Assembly: GCA_030867875.1 (NCBI GenBank)
Contig: JAOWCC010000286.1
Coordinates: 248,001-312,000 of the forward strand
DNA from: Actinernus sp. WN-2022
Taxonomy: Eukaryota > Cnidaria > Anthozoa > Actiniaria > Actinernidae
Direction: 5' to 3'
Length of the DNA: 64,000 bases
Positions 21,931-30,416 of this stretch are shown here, piece by piece. Made by a program: the position numbers and the translations under genes. Position 1 is the first letter of the stretch. Each line of letters begins with the position of its first letter. Below the pieces are notes generated by a model. That model was not told the origin of the DNA. It was given only the letters and a program-made list of their open reading frames with translations, and did not search any database.

Positions 21931-21979
21931 CACCTAAAAAAATCCCTGTTAGAGGAGTGATTAGTACGCTGTATATCGC
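21931..21979 (+). promoter_or_regulatory. Promoter-like module, copy 4
   Basis: CACCTAAAAAAATCC, CTGTTAGAGGAGTGATTAG and GTATATCG, ending 6 bp before an ATG at 21986 (a 41-codon frame) and 88 bp before the ATG at 22068. It is closest to the outer module of the left TIR. Confidence 0.5.
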
Positions 21980-21985
21980 CACCGA

Positions 21986-22111
21986 ATGGTATTAGTATAT
22001 ATTCTTTATTCCACGATATTAGCATTCGTTGTCATCTTAGTACGCATTAACACCATACAGATCGAACATGTCGAAGAAGGACTCGAACGTAGACACCGCA
22101 ATAACTTGTGA
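21986..22111 (+). CDS. Small overlapping open frame, single-pass membrane peptide (41 aa)
   Basis: ATG at 21986 lies 6 bp after promoter module copy 4, the same spacing class as other starts. The frame encodes MVLVYILYSTILAFVVILVR followed by a polar tail and ends at TGA 22109-22111. It overlaps the start of the Cys-rich gene (22068) by 44 nt in another frame. It could be a real small membrane protein or a leader frame controlling 22068. Confidence 0.35.
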   Translation: MVLVYILYSTILAFVVILVRINTIQIEHVEEGLERRHRNNL

Positions 22112-22673
22112 TTGGTTGATGCGGGGAAAAGACACGAAATGCCCTAGGAGGGTTTCGAAGACATCGAAGTTCTGTGCCCAGCACAACAGCCAAATCTCAA
22201 AAGGCTGTGACCTATTTGTACCATGCTCGAAGTGCGGTAAAGGATGTCGTACTGGTTACGGGCTTTGCTCAGGATGCGATCGTCTCGCCATCAAGAAGTG
22301 TCCCCACATAAGACGCGCCAAAAAGTCCAGCAAGACGCTAGAGGATCCAAGAAAGGAGGAACGTGCAGAGCCAAACGTGGTGGAACCGGAGGAAGAACCA
22401 AACGTGGATCCAAACGAGACAGCGAAGACCGCCTACTTCCGTGAGTTCGATACGTTTGCAGATTCAACCGTGGTGGAAGCGGAGGAAGGTTTCAACGAGG
22501 CTCTCACCCGTGCGTTCGACAGGAATGCTTCGATGAGGCTTTTAGCCATGCGTCCGACGGTAGCATTACCCGCGGAACCAAGAGTGCTGGAACCAGAGGA
22601 AGGTCTCGGAGAGTCTCTCAGCCATGCTCTAGACGAGGTGTTGGCTGCCTTGAGGAGCGAGAAGGACGATTAG
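22068..22673 (+). CDS. Cys/His-rich zinc-binding protein with acidic repeats
   Basis: 201 residues. Residues 14-80 contain ten Cys and two His in a zinc-finger-like layout (C14, C25, C36, H39, then C47, C53, C56, C60, C67, C70, C78, H80). The C-terminal half has repeated acidic units beginning VVEPEEE, VVEAEEGFNEALTRAFD and VLEPEEGLGESLSHALD. The Cys pattern resembles small zinc modules of large DNA viruses. The function is unknown; a DNA/RNA-binding or regulatory role is a guess. It is followed 10 nt after the stop by the second A/T-stem hairpin. Confidence 0.6.
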   Translation: MSKKDSNVDTAITCDWLMRGKDTKCPRRVSKTSKFCAQHNSQISKGCDLFVPCSKCGKGCRTGYGLCSGCDRLAIKKCPHIRRAKKSSKTLEDPRKEERAEPNVVEPEEEPNVDPNETAKTAYFREFDTFADSTVVEAEEGFNEALTRAFDRNASMRLLAMRPTVALPAEPRVLEPEEGLGESLSHALDEVLAALRSEKDD

Positions 22674-22683
22674 GAATAGCCAC

Positions 22684-22751
22684 AAAAAAAAAAAAGAATG
22701 AAGAAAGTCGTTGCGTGACCCTCTTCATTCTTTTTTTTTTTTTTTTTTTTT
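22684..22751 (+). terminator. A/T-stem hairpin, copy 2
   Basis: Same stem and identical loop as 21065-21132, again starting about 10 nt after a stop codon, and followed by a long T-tract just ahead of the TFIIB-like gene. Confidence 0.55.
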
Positions 22752-22785
22752 CTTTCTATTAAACGGATGACATCTACAGCTTATC

Positions 22786-23724
22786 ATGGACGAGCTCATC
22801 AGATTGTTTGGTTCTGGGACTTGTAGAAGCCTGAATATCAAACCACAATTGCATATTAACACCAGTGAAACATGTTCTGATTGTCTCTGCCCCTTGGAAA
22901 TACAAGGAACGGAATTCATATGTCCCATATGTGGTCTTGTTTCCGAGGTCGAACCATGTGAAGAAACGAAGATCGACATTACTACTACTCGACTGCGTAT
23001 AGTAGGTCCGGACGGATTTCAGTATCAAAACGATCTAGACCGCGCAAAACCAAAGCAAAGCGATGACACAGAACTGAAACGACGAATGCTCCTACGAGAA
23101 CTACAAGCGTACAACACTATTTACAAACAAAGTTATGACCTATCGTTCCCTATGAACACGTTAGGAATCGTAGCCGACGCATTCACCCAAGTAATGAAAG
23201 TTTGTCTCAAGCGTAGTGATGTTAAGAAAAATATTTTAGCTGCTCTACTCTACCATGCATGCATACAATGTGGGTTCGTCCGATCTAGAGGTGAGGTTGC
23301 TCGCTTCATGCAACTAAACGACGGAAGCATCTGTAGCGGAGAGGTCTTTATACGTTCTCTGTATAACGATGATAAGATTGATGTAGACTTGGATGTCGAA
23401 CACATAGTTCCTCACATTGCAACGACTTTCCTTAAACTCGATCCTCAAGGAGTACCTATGGACGTTCAACGAATAGTCCATGAGGTTGTTACTACAGCGA
23501 TAGAAAACAATATAGGCCCCAGATCAATACTTAAGACGAAAGTCGTTGGAGCAAGTTACGAGGTGCTACGTCGTTTAGGATCGTCTATGTCTCTTAACGA
23601 TGTCGTTAAACGATGTGACGTATTTGGAAGTGCGGTCGAGCGTTTTGTCAAGGAGTTGTTTTCTTACCATTCCTACTTTGAGCCAATCTACGCTAGACAT
23701 GGGCTAACTAGCAGTAGGACTTAG
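22786..23724 (+). CDS. TFIIB-like transcription initiation factor
   Basis: 312 residues. An N-terminal zinc ribbon with C-x2-C-x12-C-x2-C (C30, C33, C46, C49: CSDC and CPICG) is followed by a linker and two helical repeats resembling TFIIB cyclin folds. Repeat 1 is around residues 100-185 (KKNILAALLYHACIQCGFVRSRGEVA), repeat 2 around 195-300 (GPRSILKTKVVGASYEVLRRLG, SLNDVVKRCDV). This architecture recruits RNA polymerase to a TBP-bound promoter. Its presence together with repeated TATA-like promoter modules suggests that the element directs its own transcription programme. Such factors are known in large DNA viruses but are not standard Maverick genes. Membership in TFIIB proper versus a viral late-factor family needs a profile search. 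Confidence 0.65.
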   Translation: MDELIRLFGSGTCRSLNIKPQLHINTSETCSDCLCPLEIQGTEFICPICGLVSEVEPCEETKIDITTTRLRIVGPDGFQYQNDLDRAKPKQSDDTELKRRMLLRELQAYNTIYKQSYDLSFPMNTLGIVADAFTQVMKVCLKRSDVKKNILAALLYHACIQCGFVRSRGEVARFMQLNDGSICSGEVFIRSLYNDDKIDVDLDVEHIVPHIATTFLKLDPQGVPMDVQRIVHEVVTTAIENNIGPRSILKTKVVGASYEVLRRLGSSMSLNDVVKRCDVFGSAVERFVKELFSYHSYFEPIYARHGLTSSRT

Positions 23725-23775
23725 CGAAGTGAAAGTGAGAACCATGTTCGTTCCTTTCATAGGAAATGTCGATTC

Positions 23776-24396
23776 TTACCCTACTAAGCTGCCAAGTTTT
23801 TCTCGCATTTCCTTTTGCACTTCTTGCTTGAGTTCGGCTCGAACCTGATCCGGACTTTTTTCACCTATGGAAGTCTCACGACGAATTTCAGACCTCATGA
23901 TCTCATACTTATTTGCTTCGTTCAGGATGAGACTGTATTCGGAGTCGGATACGTTTTCATCGCGTAAGGCCTTCGATACTAGATCGCGAATCGTATTGAT
24001 TTTCGCCTTTGCTAACATAGTTGTCCTTTCATGTTTAGAAACCTTCATTCCTAACTTCTTAGCTCCAATGGTCGTAGATGCTGAAATTAATCCACATAGC
24101 CCACCAATAACTCCAAGTGGTAGACCAATCACTATTCCAACCCCAGTCAACGCTGCGCCCAATCCAGATCCAGATAAGATCACAGATAGACCTCCAGTTA
24201 CCACTGCGATACCATGAACTATTCCTTGAGAACGTGCATATTTCTTGCGCACACCTTCGTAGTGCCTTTCTTGAACTTCTATGTCCGAAAGCGTGTCTCG
24301 GATCGTTTGCAGTCTAAAGTTCTTTCCAGTGTCACTAGCAATCGGTGGATAGATACTTGGTGCTGATGGAAACGGTTGAATCGAATCGCCTTCCAT
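23776..24396 (-). CDS. Maverick membrane-associated protein, glycine-rich hydrophobic core
   Basis: 206 residues. A Pro-rich N-terminus and a predicted coiled coil (about 30-57) precede a hydrophobic Gly-rich stretch (about 58-105, GIAVVTGGLSVILSGSGLGAALTGVG and onward), then a helical, charged C-terminal domain with KVSKHERTTMLAKAKINTIRDL. I recall similar proteins in cnidarian Mavericks, without an assigned role; a virion membrane or assembly function is plausible. The 19-bp gap to the next minus-strand gene holds a TATA-like element (AGTTATATGTATAAC on the coding strand) directly before the ATG. It converges with the TFIIB-like gene; the 51-bp gap has a small imperfect hairpin (GAAAG..GAAC..GTTC..CTTTC). 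Confidence 0.65.
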   Translation of the reverse strand: MEGDSIQPFPSAPSIYPPIASDTGKNFRLQTIRDTLSDIEVQERHYEGVRKKYARSQGIVHGIAVVTGGLSVILSGSGLGAALTGVGIVIGLPLGVIGGLCGLISASTTIGAKKLGMKVSKHERTTMLAKAKINTIRDLVSKALRDENVSDSEYSLILNEANKYEIMRSEIRRETSIGEKSPDQVRAELKQEVQKEMREKLGSLVG

Positions 24397-24415
24397 TGTA
24401 CGTTATACATATAAC

Positions 24416-25075
24416 TTAGTCAAGCTTCAACACGTATCGTATGGGTCGACCACGGAAATCTATGGTGTTGCCTTTCTCATCACGAATTGTCAGACGAAGA
24501 CTGCTTCGCATTGTCCCAAGAGCTCGAGTGGTTGTTGGTAGTAGAGAGGCGTATGTCGATTTTGCGAATCTTCCACCACGGATCGTAATGCTAGCGAGAA
24601 CTGTCGAGTGCTTTCCATCTAGAATTGAAAAGCTGGAATCTACGACATCGCAGTGTACGTATGCTGTGTGGATATCGTCAAACCTCAGATCGTGACTTCT
24701 CCTTTCGAGCGTCTTACTATCTTGCCCATAGTCATCTCCTTTAACACCCAACAGTGTGCAAAGATTTTTACTGAACCGGATTGGTTTAATAACCCTTAGA
24801 ATGAAAGCCTTACTAGGCTCGAATTTGATAATGCCAGCATCGATTGCGGGTTTTAAATCTTGTCGAATGCTCGTTATATCATGGTGCCCTTTAATGATAG
24901 CGTGTGGAAACATAACGCCATCTTCTATAGCCCAATGGAACGAAGCCTTCTTCGCTAGATTCCACCAACTATTCTCAAAAGTGACCTCGACTAGTGAAAC
25001 GTTCTGTATGAGAATAGGGTTGTCGAAGTAGACAGTATGGTCGGCCAACGTCGTGGTGATATATAAGAGAACCAT
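24416..25075 (-). CDS. Minor capsid (penton-like) protein
   Basis: 219 residues from the ATG at 25075, which sits just after a TATA-like palindrome; longer frames upstream would read through that promoter. The sequence is beta-rich with few helices. Its C-terminal half (TAYVHCDVV, then an SLRLTIRDEKGNTIDF block) fits the pattern I associate with Maverick minor capsid proteins, which form the single jelly-roll pentons at capsid vertices. It is divergently transcribed from 25119 across a 43-bp shared promoter. Confidence 0.6.
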   Translation of the reverse strand: MVLLYITTTLADHTVYFDNPILIQNVSLVEVTFENSWWNLAKKASFHWAIEDGVMFPHAIIKGHHDITSIRQDLKPAIDAGIIKFEPSKAFILRVIKPIRFSKNLCTLLGVKGDDYGQDSKTLERRSHDLRFDDIHTAYVHCDVVDSSFSILDGKHSTVLASITIRGGRFAKSTYASLLPTTTRALGTMRSSLRLTIRDEKGNTIDFRGRPIRYVLKLD

Positions 25076-25118
25076 CTTATGTATTGAAGGTATAACTATA
25101 TGTATGTATAGCTTCAAC
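25076..25118. promoter_or_regulatory. Shared bidirectional promoter, 43 bp
   Basis: Contains TATAACTATATGTATGTATA between two divergent starts (25075 minus, 25119 plus). The plus start is preceded by TTCAACATG, the same context as the major capsid gene. Confidence 0.55.
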
Positions 25119-26885
25119 ATGACAGACGCATGGCGGCAGTTCAAGTACCTATTTCCAAAGGCTGTAACCGGATGGTTCGACTCTTTCGTGGGTCGGGATG
25201 GGGTGTGGAACATTAATTTATTTTTTCACGGGGAAACCTACCAGGTGTTCACAGATGCAGGCCTCCCTACGAAGGCAGGTGGAGGTCAGCTAATGGTCTT
25301 GCATGGGCGCGCAGGCAAGGCACTTGACCTAGCCCTTGGCACCAAAACAGTTTATGAGGGGGTACTATTCGCGCGGAAGCACAAAGGTCTTTCCAAACAT
25401 GCTTGGGTAGAAGCTGAGGAAAATAAAAAGGTCGCAGCACTGAATGCAGATCTGTTGGCGAAGTTGAAGAAAAGATACCCACATGCAGATCTTCACAAGT
25501 TCTATGCCTCTACGGAAGTGAACGGTCCAGGCAAATATTCGACGAGTATTTGGTTTCGAGATGGAGATTATAGCTATATCGTTTACGGCGATGATGTCTC
25601 AAAGTTATCTGCAGTCACTCAAAGACGCATCGATGACGCATTGCAGGGAATGGTTGATGGTTTCCCATCTACGTTGACACTAGATAAGAGTGCGAAATAT
25701 CCTATTCGAGCAGTTCCTTTTACCGAACCGGCACAAGACATAGATCTCACCAAGTTATGGATATACGTCACACCTACGAAGAAGTTCGAAGCAGGCGTTC
25801 CAAATATATTCAAGGAGATCGTTGTAAAGCATACGACAGCAAATGAGTCTCGTAGATGGCTATCAGGTCCGGATTTCAAATACTGGCCTCAACAACTTAA
25901 TTTTGCAACGTGGTGTGCAACTTCTGGATGCGGAGTGTCGTTGTTTGACCCCACTTTCAAAACATATCCACCAGTCGTCCAAGGGTTCCTACGATTCCAC
26001 GTATATTTCACGATACGAAGAATTCTACACGAACTTGGAGCTCCTCTACCTGGTAACCGTGCTTTCAAGCAACTCGACAATCTCTATAGCAAATCAGTCC
26101 TTGAGAAATTGTGCATCGAATTCGGCATATCTCGAACGCCAGACTTTCGGTGGGATGGCTTAGGAGACGTCTACGTAAACTCTCATGGAAGAATGGTGAA
26201 CTATACGGAGAAGTACGCACATAATACTTCATACTCTGCGAAGTGGCCTGGTGGTGACTTTAAGTTTCCTGAGGAGAGTCGTACGGACTATCAGTTTCCT
26301 TTATCGTACATTAGCAATAACAACGGTAAACAATACAATTGGTTTACGCCACCAATCGGTAGAGGTTTGACGAATGCTGGATTAGGTAGATTGAATCGAT
26401 CTGTCGAAGCTTTTGGATATTGTATTCTAGGCGCTCAAAACGATCTTAACGAATCCATCGTAGATAGTTTCAACGTCAAAGAAAAGTTTAAGAGCTTAGT
26501 CGAAGGCGCTATTCTCGAAAACGATTTAGTGGTGAGCTACAAAAACTATCTTACTGCTATAACGACGACGCATAAGAGGCTCGATCTAGCAATAGCTATA
26601 GGTGTGCGATTATTGCCAAGCAATCTAGTGTACTATCTTGGTAAGAAAGATGGCTATAGGAATCCAACCCCGAAAGCCACGAAAGATATGATGCTAGGCA
26701 CTAACGACATCAATGCAGAAGTCAAAGGACGCCCACCTCCTCCTATGGAAGGACCACCAGATAGGAAATTAATACCACCTCGTGAGAAACGAGTTCCTGT
26801 ACTAAGGGCTGTCCCACAACATGAGATTAATCTAGCAGTGACATCCATTGCCGCAGCTGGAATTGCATGGATGTTGTTTCGTTAA
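25119..26885 (+). CDS. Large conserved Maverick protein with C-terminal membrane segment
   Basis: 588 residues from ATG 25119, chosen because the upstream ATG would overlap the TATA element. A central block (NIFKEIVVKHTTANESRRWL, then FATWCATSGCGVS) and a later block (YNWFTPPIGRGLTNAGLGRL, SVEAFGYCILGAQ) match a protein that I recall as common in cnidarian Mavericks and whose function is not established. The C-terminus is Pro-rich (RPPPPMEGPPD) and ends in a single hydrophobic segment (INLAVTSIAAAGIAWMLF). It may be a virion surface or vertex protein; that is inference. It ends in a 4-nt convergent overlap with the next gene. Confidence 0.65.
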   Translation: MTDAWRQFKYLFPKAVTGWFDSFVGRDGVWNINLFFHGETYQVFTDAGLPTKAGGGQLMVLHGRAGKALDLALGTKTVYEGVLFARKHKGLSKHAWVEAEENKKVAALNADLLAKLKKRYPHADLHKFYASTEVNGPGKYSTSIWFRDGDYSYIVYGDDVSKLSAVTQRRIDDALQGMVDGFPSTLTLDKSAKYPIRAVPFTEPAQDIDLTKLWIYVTPTKKFEAGVPNIFKEIVVKHTTANESRRWLSGPDFKYWPQQLNFATWCATSGCGVSLFDPTFKTYPPVVQGFLRFHVYFTIRRILHELGAPLPGNRAFKQLDNLYSKSVLEKLCIEFGISRTPDFRWDGLGDVYVNSHGRMVNYTEKYAHNTSYSAKWPGGDFKFPEESRTDYQFPLSYISNNNGKQYNWFTPPIGRGLTNAGLGRLNRSVEAFGYCILGAQNDLNESIVDSFNVKEKFKSLVEGAILENDLVVSYKNYLTAITTTHKRLDLAIAIGVRLLPSNLVYYLGKKDGYRNPTPKATKDMMLGTNDINAEVKGRPPPPMEGPPDRKLIPPREKRVPVLRAVPQHEINLAVTSIAAAGIAWMLFR

Positions 26886-27985
26886 CGTCGTTTGTATTGT
26901 TCCACTACGAAGACCACTGCTGCTACGATTAACAACCAAATGTTGTTTGCTAAGACTCCAACAACGTCAGCAGCCATACTGAATATGAAACTCGCAATTG
27001 GACCAATCATCTTAGGTAGAATCTCTTCTAACTTTTTACCTATTGCTTTTAAGGCTTTGGCAGTCGTTTTAGCGACTGCTTTGGCAGCATCTCCCAAGCC
27101 CGGTACTATCTCGGAAACTGCCTTCGTCAGATTGGAAACTATTACGCCGATCACAGTACTTACCGCAGCTACCACGCTAATTATACTGACTCCATACTTC
27201 TTGAAGATGATTCTTATACGATCACTAAGTGGCATCCGTTCTGTCAGGGCTTCTCCTATTTGTTTTAGGACTGCTCGCTCCTCCTGAGCGGTCCTTATTT
27301 CGTTAGTAGCATTCTCTTTCTGAGTTTCAGTAGACGTAGGGTCTTTGAGTATTCCTGCATTTCGTTCGATCCTCTCATTCTTTTGGTCTTCAGCTTTCAT
27401 GACTTGTTCTGCTGCTGTTTCCCTAGAAGGTCCTAGGACTACTTTGAGTTCTTTCCATTTCTCTTTCCCTTTCCCAGTCCTCGCATATAACTCACCCTTC
27501 TTGGTGAACAAAGGGATAGGCTTTATCTTACTTTCATACTCGTGGATAACGATTCTACCGTCAGACATGGTTGCTATGTCAAGTATGCCTCGAATTCCCA
27601 CATCTGGATATTGTTTCCAGACGACCTCGAACATCATCTGTTTTGCTTTGTCTGATAGGCCGCTTTGTTTGAAGACAATCCCTCTATCAGAAAGTTTAGG
27701 AGGTTTCTCATTTTCCAGATTTTCCAGGATTCTTTCGTATCTAGAAACTTTCGAGTCTTTCGGGTCGATGAGTTCATCCATCCATTCATCGTCTATAGAA
27801 AACGAGGTTTCCTGATCCTTCGGTCTAGCACCTTCTAGGGTGTAGTTGCGTCTGGTTTTCACTGGGACCATTTCTCCTGACTCTTCTGTAAACGTCATCG
27901 CTTTCCACTCCTCCTCGTAATCGTCGTCGTCTTTTCCTCTTTCAGCTTCATCAGGTCTTTCCTCATACTTCCCATCAAAGGCCAT
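26882..27985 (-). CDS. Maverick membrane protein with acidic N-terminus
   Basis: 367 residues from ATG 27985 (the longer upstream frame would start inside the neighbouring gene). The N-terminal 60 residues are very acidic. The middle has a compact domain (GILDIATMSDGRIVIHEYESK) and a charged coiled-coil-like stretch. From about residue 255 to the end there are several hydrophobic helices (SIISVVAAVSTVIGVIVSNL, IASFIFSMAADVVGVL, IWLLIVAAVVFVV). Likely a virion or membrane-remodelling protein; no enzymatic signature seen. Divergent from the major capsid gene. Confidence 0.6.
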   Translation of the reverse strand: MAFDGKYEERPDEAERGKDDDDYEEEWKAMTFTEESGEMVPVKTRRNYTLEGARPKDQETSFSIDDEWMDELIDPKDSKVSRYERILENLENEKPPKLSDRGIVFKQSGLSDKAKQMMFEVVWKQYPDVGIRGILDIATMSDGRIVIHEYESKIKPIPLFTKKGELYARTGKGKEKWKELKVVLGPSRETAAEQVMKAEDQKNERIERNAGILKDPTSTETQKENATNEIRTAQEERAVLKQIGEALTERMPLSDRIRIIFKKYGVSIISVVAAVSTVIGVIVSNLTKAVSEIVPGLGDAAKAVAKTTAKALKAIGKKLEEILPKMIGPIASFIFSMAADVVGVLANNIWLLIVAAVVFVVEQYKRR

Positions 27986-28019
27986 GTTAGACATAACTAT
28001 ATATATAGTTATATTCAAC
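27986..28019. promoter_or_regulatory. Shared bidirectional promoter with TATA palindrome, 34 bp
   Basis: ATAACTATATATATAGTTAT is a perfect 20-bp inverted repeat centred between the two ATGs (27985 minus, 28020 plus). It serves the membrane-protein gene and the major capsid gene. Confidence 0.6.
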
Positions 28020-29255
28020 ATGATCTCATCAAAGTTGGATCCCACACAAGCACGAAGAGAGCCTCATGCACTCAAGGCTCCGCGAGACTTGTATAGGAAA
28101 ACTTTCTCTCGATCATCTGCCAATCCAGGTGAGACTCTATACGTAGAAGTCCCAAAGCTAGCAGAAGGTGTAGTACTAGTACCTGGTAGCTTAGCGCTAT
28201 TGGGCGACATCGTACGATCTGGTGGACATGCGAATAACAGAGTCGTTTCGAACATTGGACGCTGCTTAGTCATACGTAGAATCTGTAGGATGGGAGCTGA
28301 GACAGTAGAAGACCTTGTCAAGCCAGACCTCCTACAAACGTACTCCGACGTATACCTATCTACGCAGGAGAGAGAGTCGAGAGTACAACAAGGAATTCAA
28401 TCAGAGAACGTAAACAAGCTACGATCGAAAGCTGGTGACGCAAGTACTTCGTCTGCTGCAGACAACGCGCTCCTAGCTGCATGTGGTTCCAAATATAGGA
28501 TTCCATTAGATGTCGACATTCTGACACAACATGGAGTTCTATATCCATATGCCCTAGAAAATACCATTACATTCGAGTTGACTCTAGCGAATGCCATTGA
28601 TGTCGTAGTTGGATCGGATACGACGAAGATAGGTACGTACCAACTTACCAACATCCAACTAGAATACGAAGCAATCAGGGATGGAACGCTGGCTAGTAGT
28701 GCACTTCACAAATACGAAATAGGTACTGCATTCCTATACAACTACGCTGTTCACTTCAAGATAGTAGAGATCGCTAAAGCATCCGATACTTTGATATCTC
28801 AAAACGTCAACGTTCCACGACGATCCTTTGCTGGACTACTTCTACTATTCATAGATCCATACGCTCATGGTGCGAGAGATAGTGAAGCATTCTCGAATCC
28901 CGATATTTCGAAGGTAGAAGTAGATGTCAACGGGATTCCCAACAGACTCTTTCCAAGCGGCATGCTTCCCCTAGATTTCTGGGAGGCTGCAAGAGGCTGG
29001 TTTGGTACACCCAATACTTCCATGACTCCAAAGAAGTTCTTTGAAAATAGATTCGCTATCCTAATCGATTGTCGCACAGCAAAAGATTCCACCGTTCATG
29101 GTGATGGCTTGTCACAAACCGGCAGTGGAAAGGACATCGACATTCGCATACATAGAACTGCGAAGGGAAGTGGAAATGTGAAAATGCACATCTACGTCCT
29201 TGCGGATGCTCAGGTCATGATATTGAACAGATCTTTACATAGTATAGTATACTGA
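28020..29255 (+). CDS. Major capsid protein (double jelly-roll type)
   Basis: 411 residues from ATG 28020, preferred over 27984 because the latter lies upstream of the TATA palindrome. Blocks YRIPLDVDILTQHGVLYPYA, TYQLTNIQLEYEAI and RSFAGLLLLFIDP (about residues 165-300) fit the hexon-like major capsid of Mavericks/adintoviruses. The product should form trimeric capsomers of an icosahedral shell. It heads a chain of closely spaced or overlapping genes (28020-31389). Its stop overlaps the ATPase start by one base (TGATG). The length is short for the family, but no break is visible. Confidence 0.75.
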   Translation: MISSKLDPTQARREPHALKAPRDLYRKTFSRSSANPGETLYVEVPKLAEGVVLVPGSLALLGDIVRSGGHANNRVVSNIGRCLVIRRICRMGAETVEDLVKPDLLQTYSDVYLSTQERESRVQQGIQSENVNKLRSKAGDASTSSAADNALLAACGSKYRIPLDVDILTQHGVLYPYALENTITFELTLANAIDVVVGSDTTKIGTYQLTNIQLEYEAIRDGTLASSALHKYEIGTAFLYNYAVHFKIVEIAKASDTLISQNVNVPRRSFAGLLLLFIDPYAHGARDSEAFSNPDISKVEVDVNGIPNRLFPSGMLPLDFWEAARGWFGTPNTSMTPKKFFENRFAILIDCRTAKDSTVHGDGLSQTGSGKDIDIRIHRTAKGSGNVKMHIYVLADAQVMILNRSLHSIVY

Positions 29256-29875
29256 TGGATTCTCTCGTAGAGCACGTACCGTTCAACGCACTCATAGTCG
29301 GTCCGACGAATTGTGGAAAGACTGCGTTTCTCATAGAACAACTTCGTGGATCATTTCGTGGTAAGTTCGATTACATAGTACTGATTTGTCCTACGTATGC
29401 CCACAACAAAACCTATCGCGGATTTGCAAATCGAGATCCTCGTTTCTTCGTCGTGTCACCAACACAGGATGCCATCGATGCTACTTTGAGTATTTGCGCA
29501 ACATTTTGGTCAGGTACCAATACTCTATTGATTCTCGACGATTGCGCCGCATCGAAGGACGTCAAGAAACGAACTGAAAAGCTAGTGGACTTAGCCTTTT
29601 CTGCACGACATATAAGGCTTTCCATTTGGGTGCTGTCCCAACAACTAACGAGCATATGTAAACCCTTCCGCGAGAACGTAGCTATCGTAGTAGCATTTCA
29701 TACAGCATCGGCCGTAGATGGTAAAAGGATATTTGAGGATTATGGAGGCTCGCAAGAATGTAAAGAGTTACGAACGATACTTGGATCCCATAAGTTCGCT
29801 CGCATGTGCTTCTGTCTACGCCATCCTTTCGAGGTAGTGTTAGAGCTCCCAGCACCTATAACATATTATGACTGA
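29255..29875 (+). CDS. DNA-packaging ATPase (FtsK/HerA, A32-like)
   Basis: 206 residues. Walker A GPTNCGKT at residues 16-23, Walker B LLILDD at 91-96, and a sensor-like VLSQQ at 126-130. Size and motif order match the packaging ATPases of Mavericks and large DNA viruses, which pump genomes into capsids. The ATG at 29255 overlaps the capsid stop, and its own stop overlaps the next start by 8 nt. Confidence 0.88.
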   Translation: MDSLVEHVPFNALIVGPTNCGKTAFLIEQLRGSFRGKFDYIVLICPTYAHNKTYRGFANRDPRFFVVSPTQDAIDATLSICATFWSGTNTLLILDDCAASKDVKKRTEKLVDLAFSARHIRLSIWVLSQQLTSICKPFRENVAIVVAFHTASAVDGKRIFEDYGGSQECKELRTILGSHKFARMCFCLRHPFEVVLELPAPITYYD

Positions 29876-30416
29876 TAAGGAAATACTCGAGATATTCGGT
29901 GAGGACGTAACAGGCCCACCACCAACCAACCTAGACGTTACGTCAGACAATCGCGAATCACTTTCGATCTTAGCCGCAACAGGCGTAACGAAAGAATACT
30001 TAGGTAAGAACTTTTCCCTAGGAGACATCTCTAGACTTCCTGAGAAAGAAGTAGACAAGTTGTATAGGAGGTATCAGGCCGTTCTAGCTCAGCAAGTGAC
30101 GAAAGGCTTAGTCGACGGCGTGACGCGTCTAGCTACCCGTCTAGTTGCCTACCTAGTACCAATAGATTCTCAAGAAGCCCTAATCAAGGACCTACAAGAA
30201 GACCCTATAGTCCGCAACGAGATCAGCGCTGCGACTGGCCTACTATCGCTTAAGGCAGGTCGCCTTGTAGCTCTAGCTAGCGTCCTATTCCACATATCTG
30301 GCCACGTAGTCATTCCTGGTACAACTGTTGAACCTTCACATATACCTACTATATCGAATCAAGATGGAAGAAGCGGACCAGATAACTGCGAATCCTCCGA
30401 CGACTGTACCAACTAA
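29868..30416 (+). CDS. Conserved Maverick helical protein, unknown function
   Basis: 182 residues. A helical core at about residues 50-135 (LPEKEVDKLYRRYQAVLAQQ, LATRLVAYLV, LQEDPIVRNEI) and a hydrophobic stretch (RLVALASVLFHISGHVVI) precede an acidic, low-complexity C-terminus. I recall similar small proteins next to the ATPase in other Mavericks, but not their role. It overlaps both neighbours. Confidence 0.55.
   Translation: MTDKEILEIFGEDVTGPPPTNLDVTSDNRESLSILAATGVTKEYLGKNFSLGDISRLPEKEVDKLYRRYQAVLAQQVTKGLVDGVTRLATRLVAYLVPIDSQEALIKDLQEDPIVRNEISAATGLLSLKAGRLVALASVLFHISGHVVIPGTTVEPSHIPTISNQDGRSGPDNCESSDDCTN

Noticed and set aside
24441..25031. Plus-strand frames opposite the minor capsid gene
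   Set aside because: The minus strand carries the conserved, promoter-associated frame; the plus frames have no motif or promoter.
25053..25118. Longer N-terminus for the 588-residue Maverick protein
   Set aside because: The extension translates the shared promoter region and overlaps the divergent gene start.
27984..28019. Upstream ATG as start of the major capsid gene
   Set aside because: It would place the bidirectional TATA palindrome inside the coding region; the ATG at 28020 follows it at the usual distance.
29255..30416. Bacterial operon or prophage
   Set aside because: Overlapping genes look operon-like, but there are no Shine-Dalgarno patterns, the genes are Maverick type and the flanks are intron-bearing host DNA.
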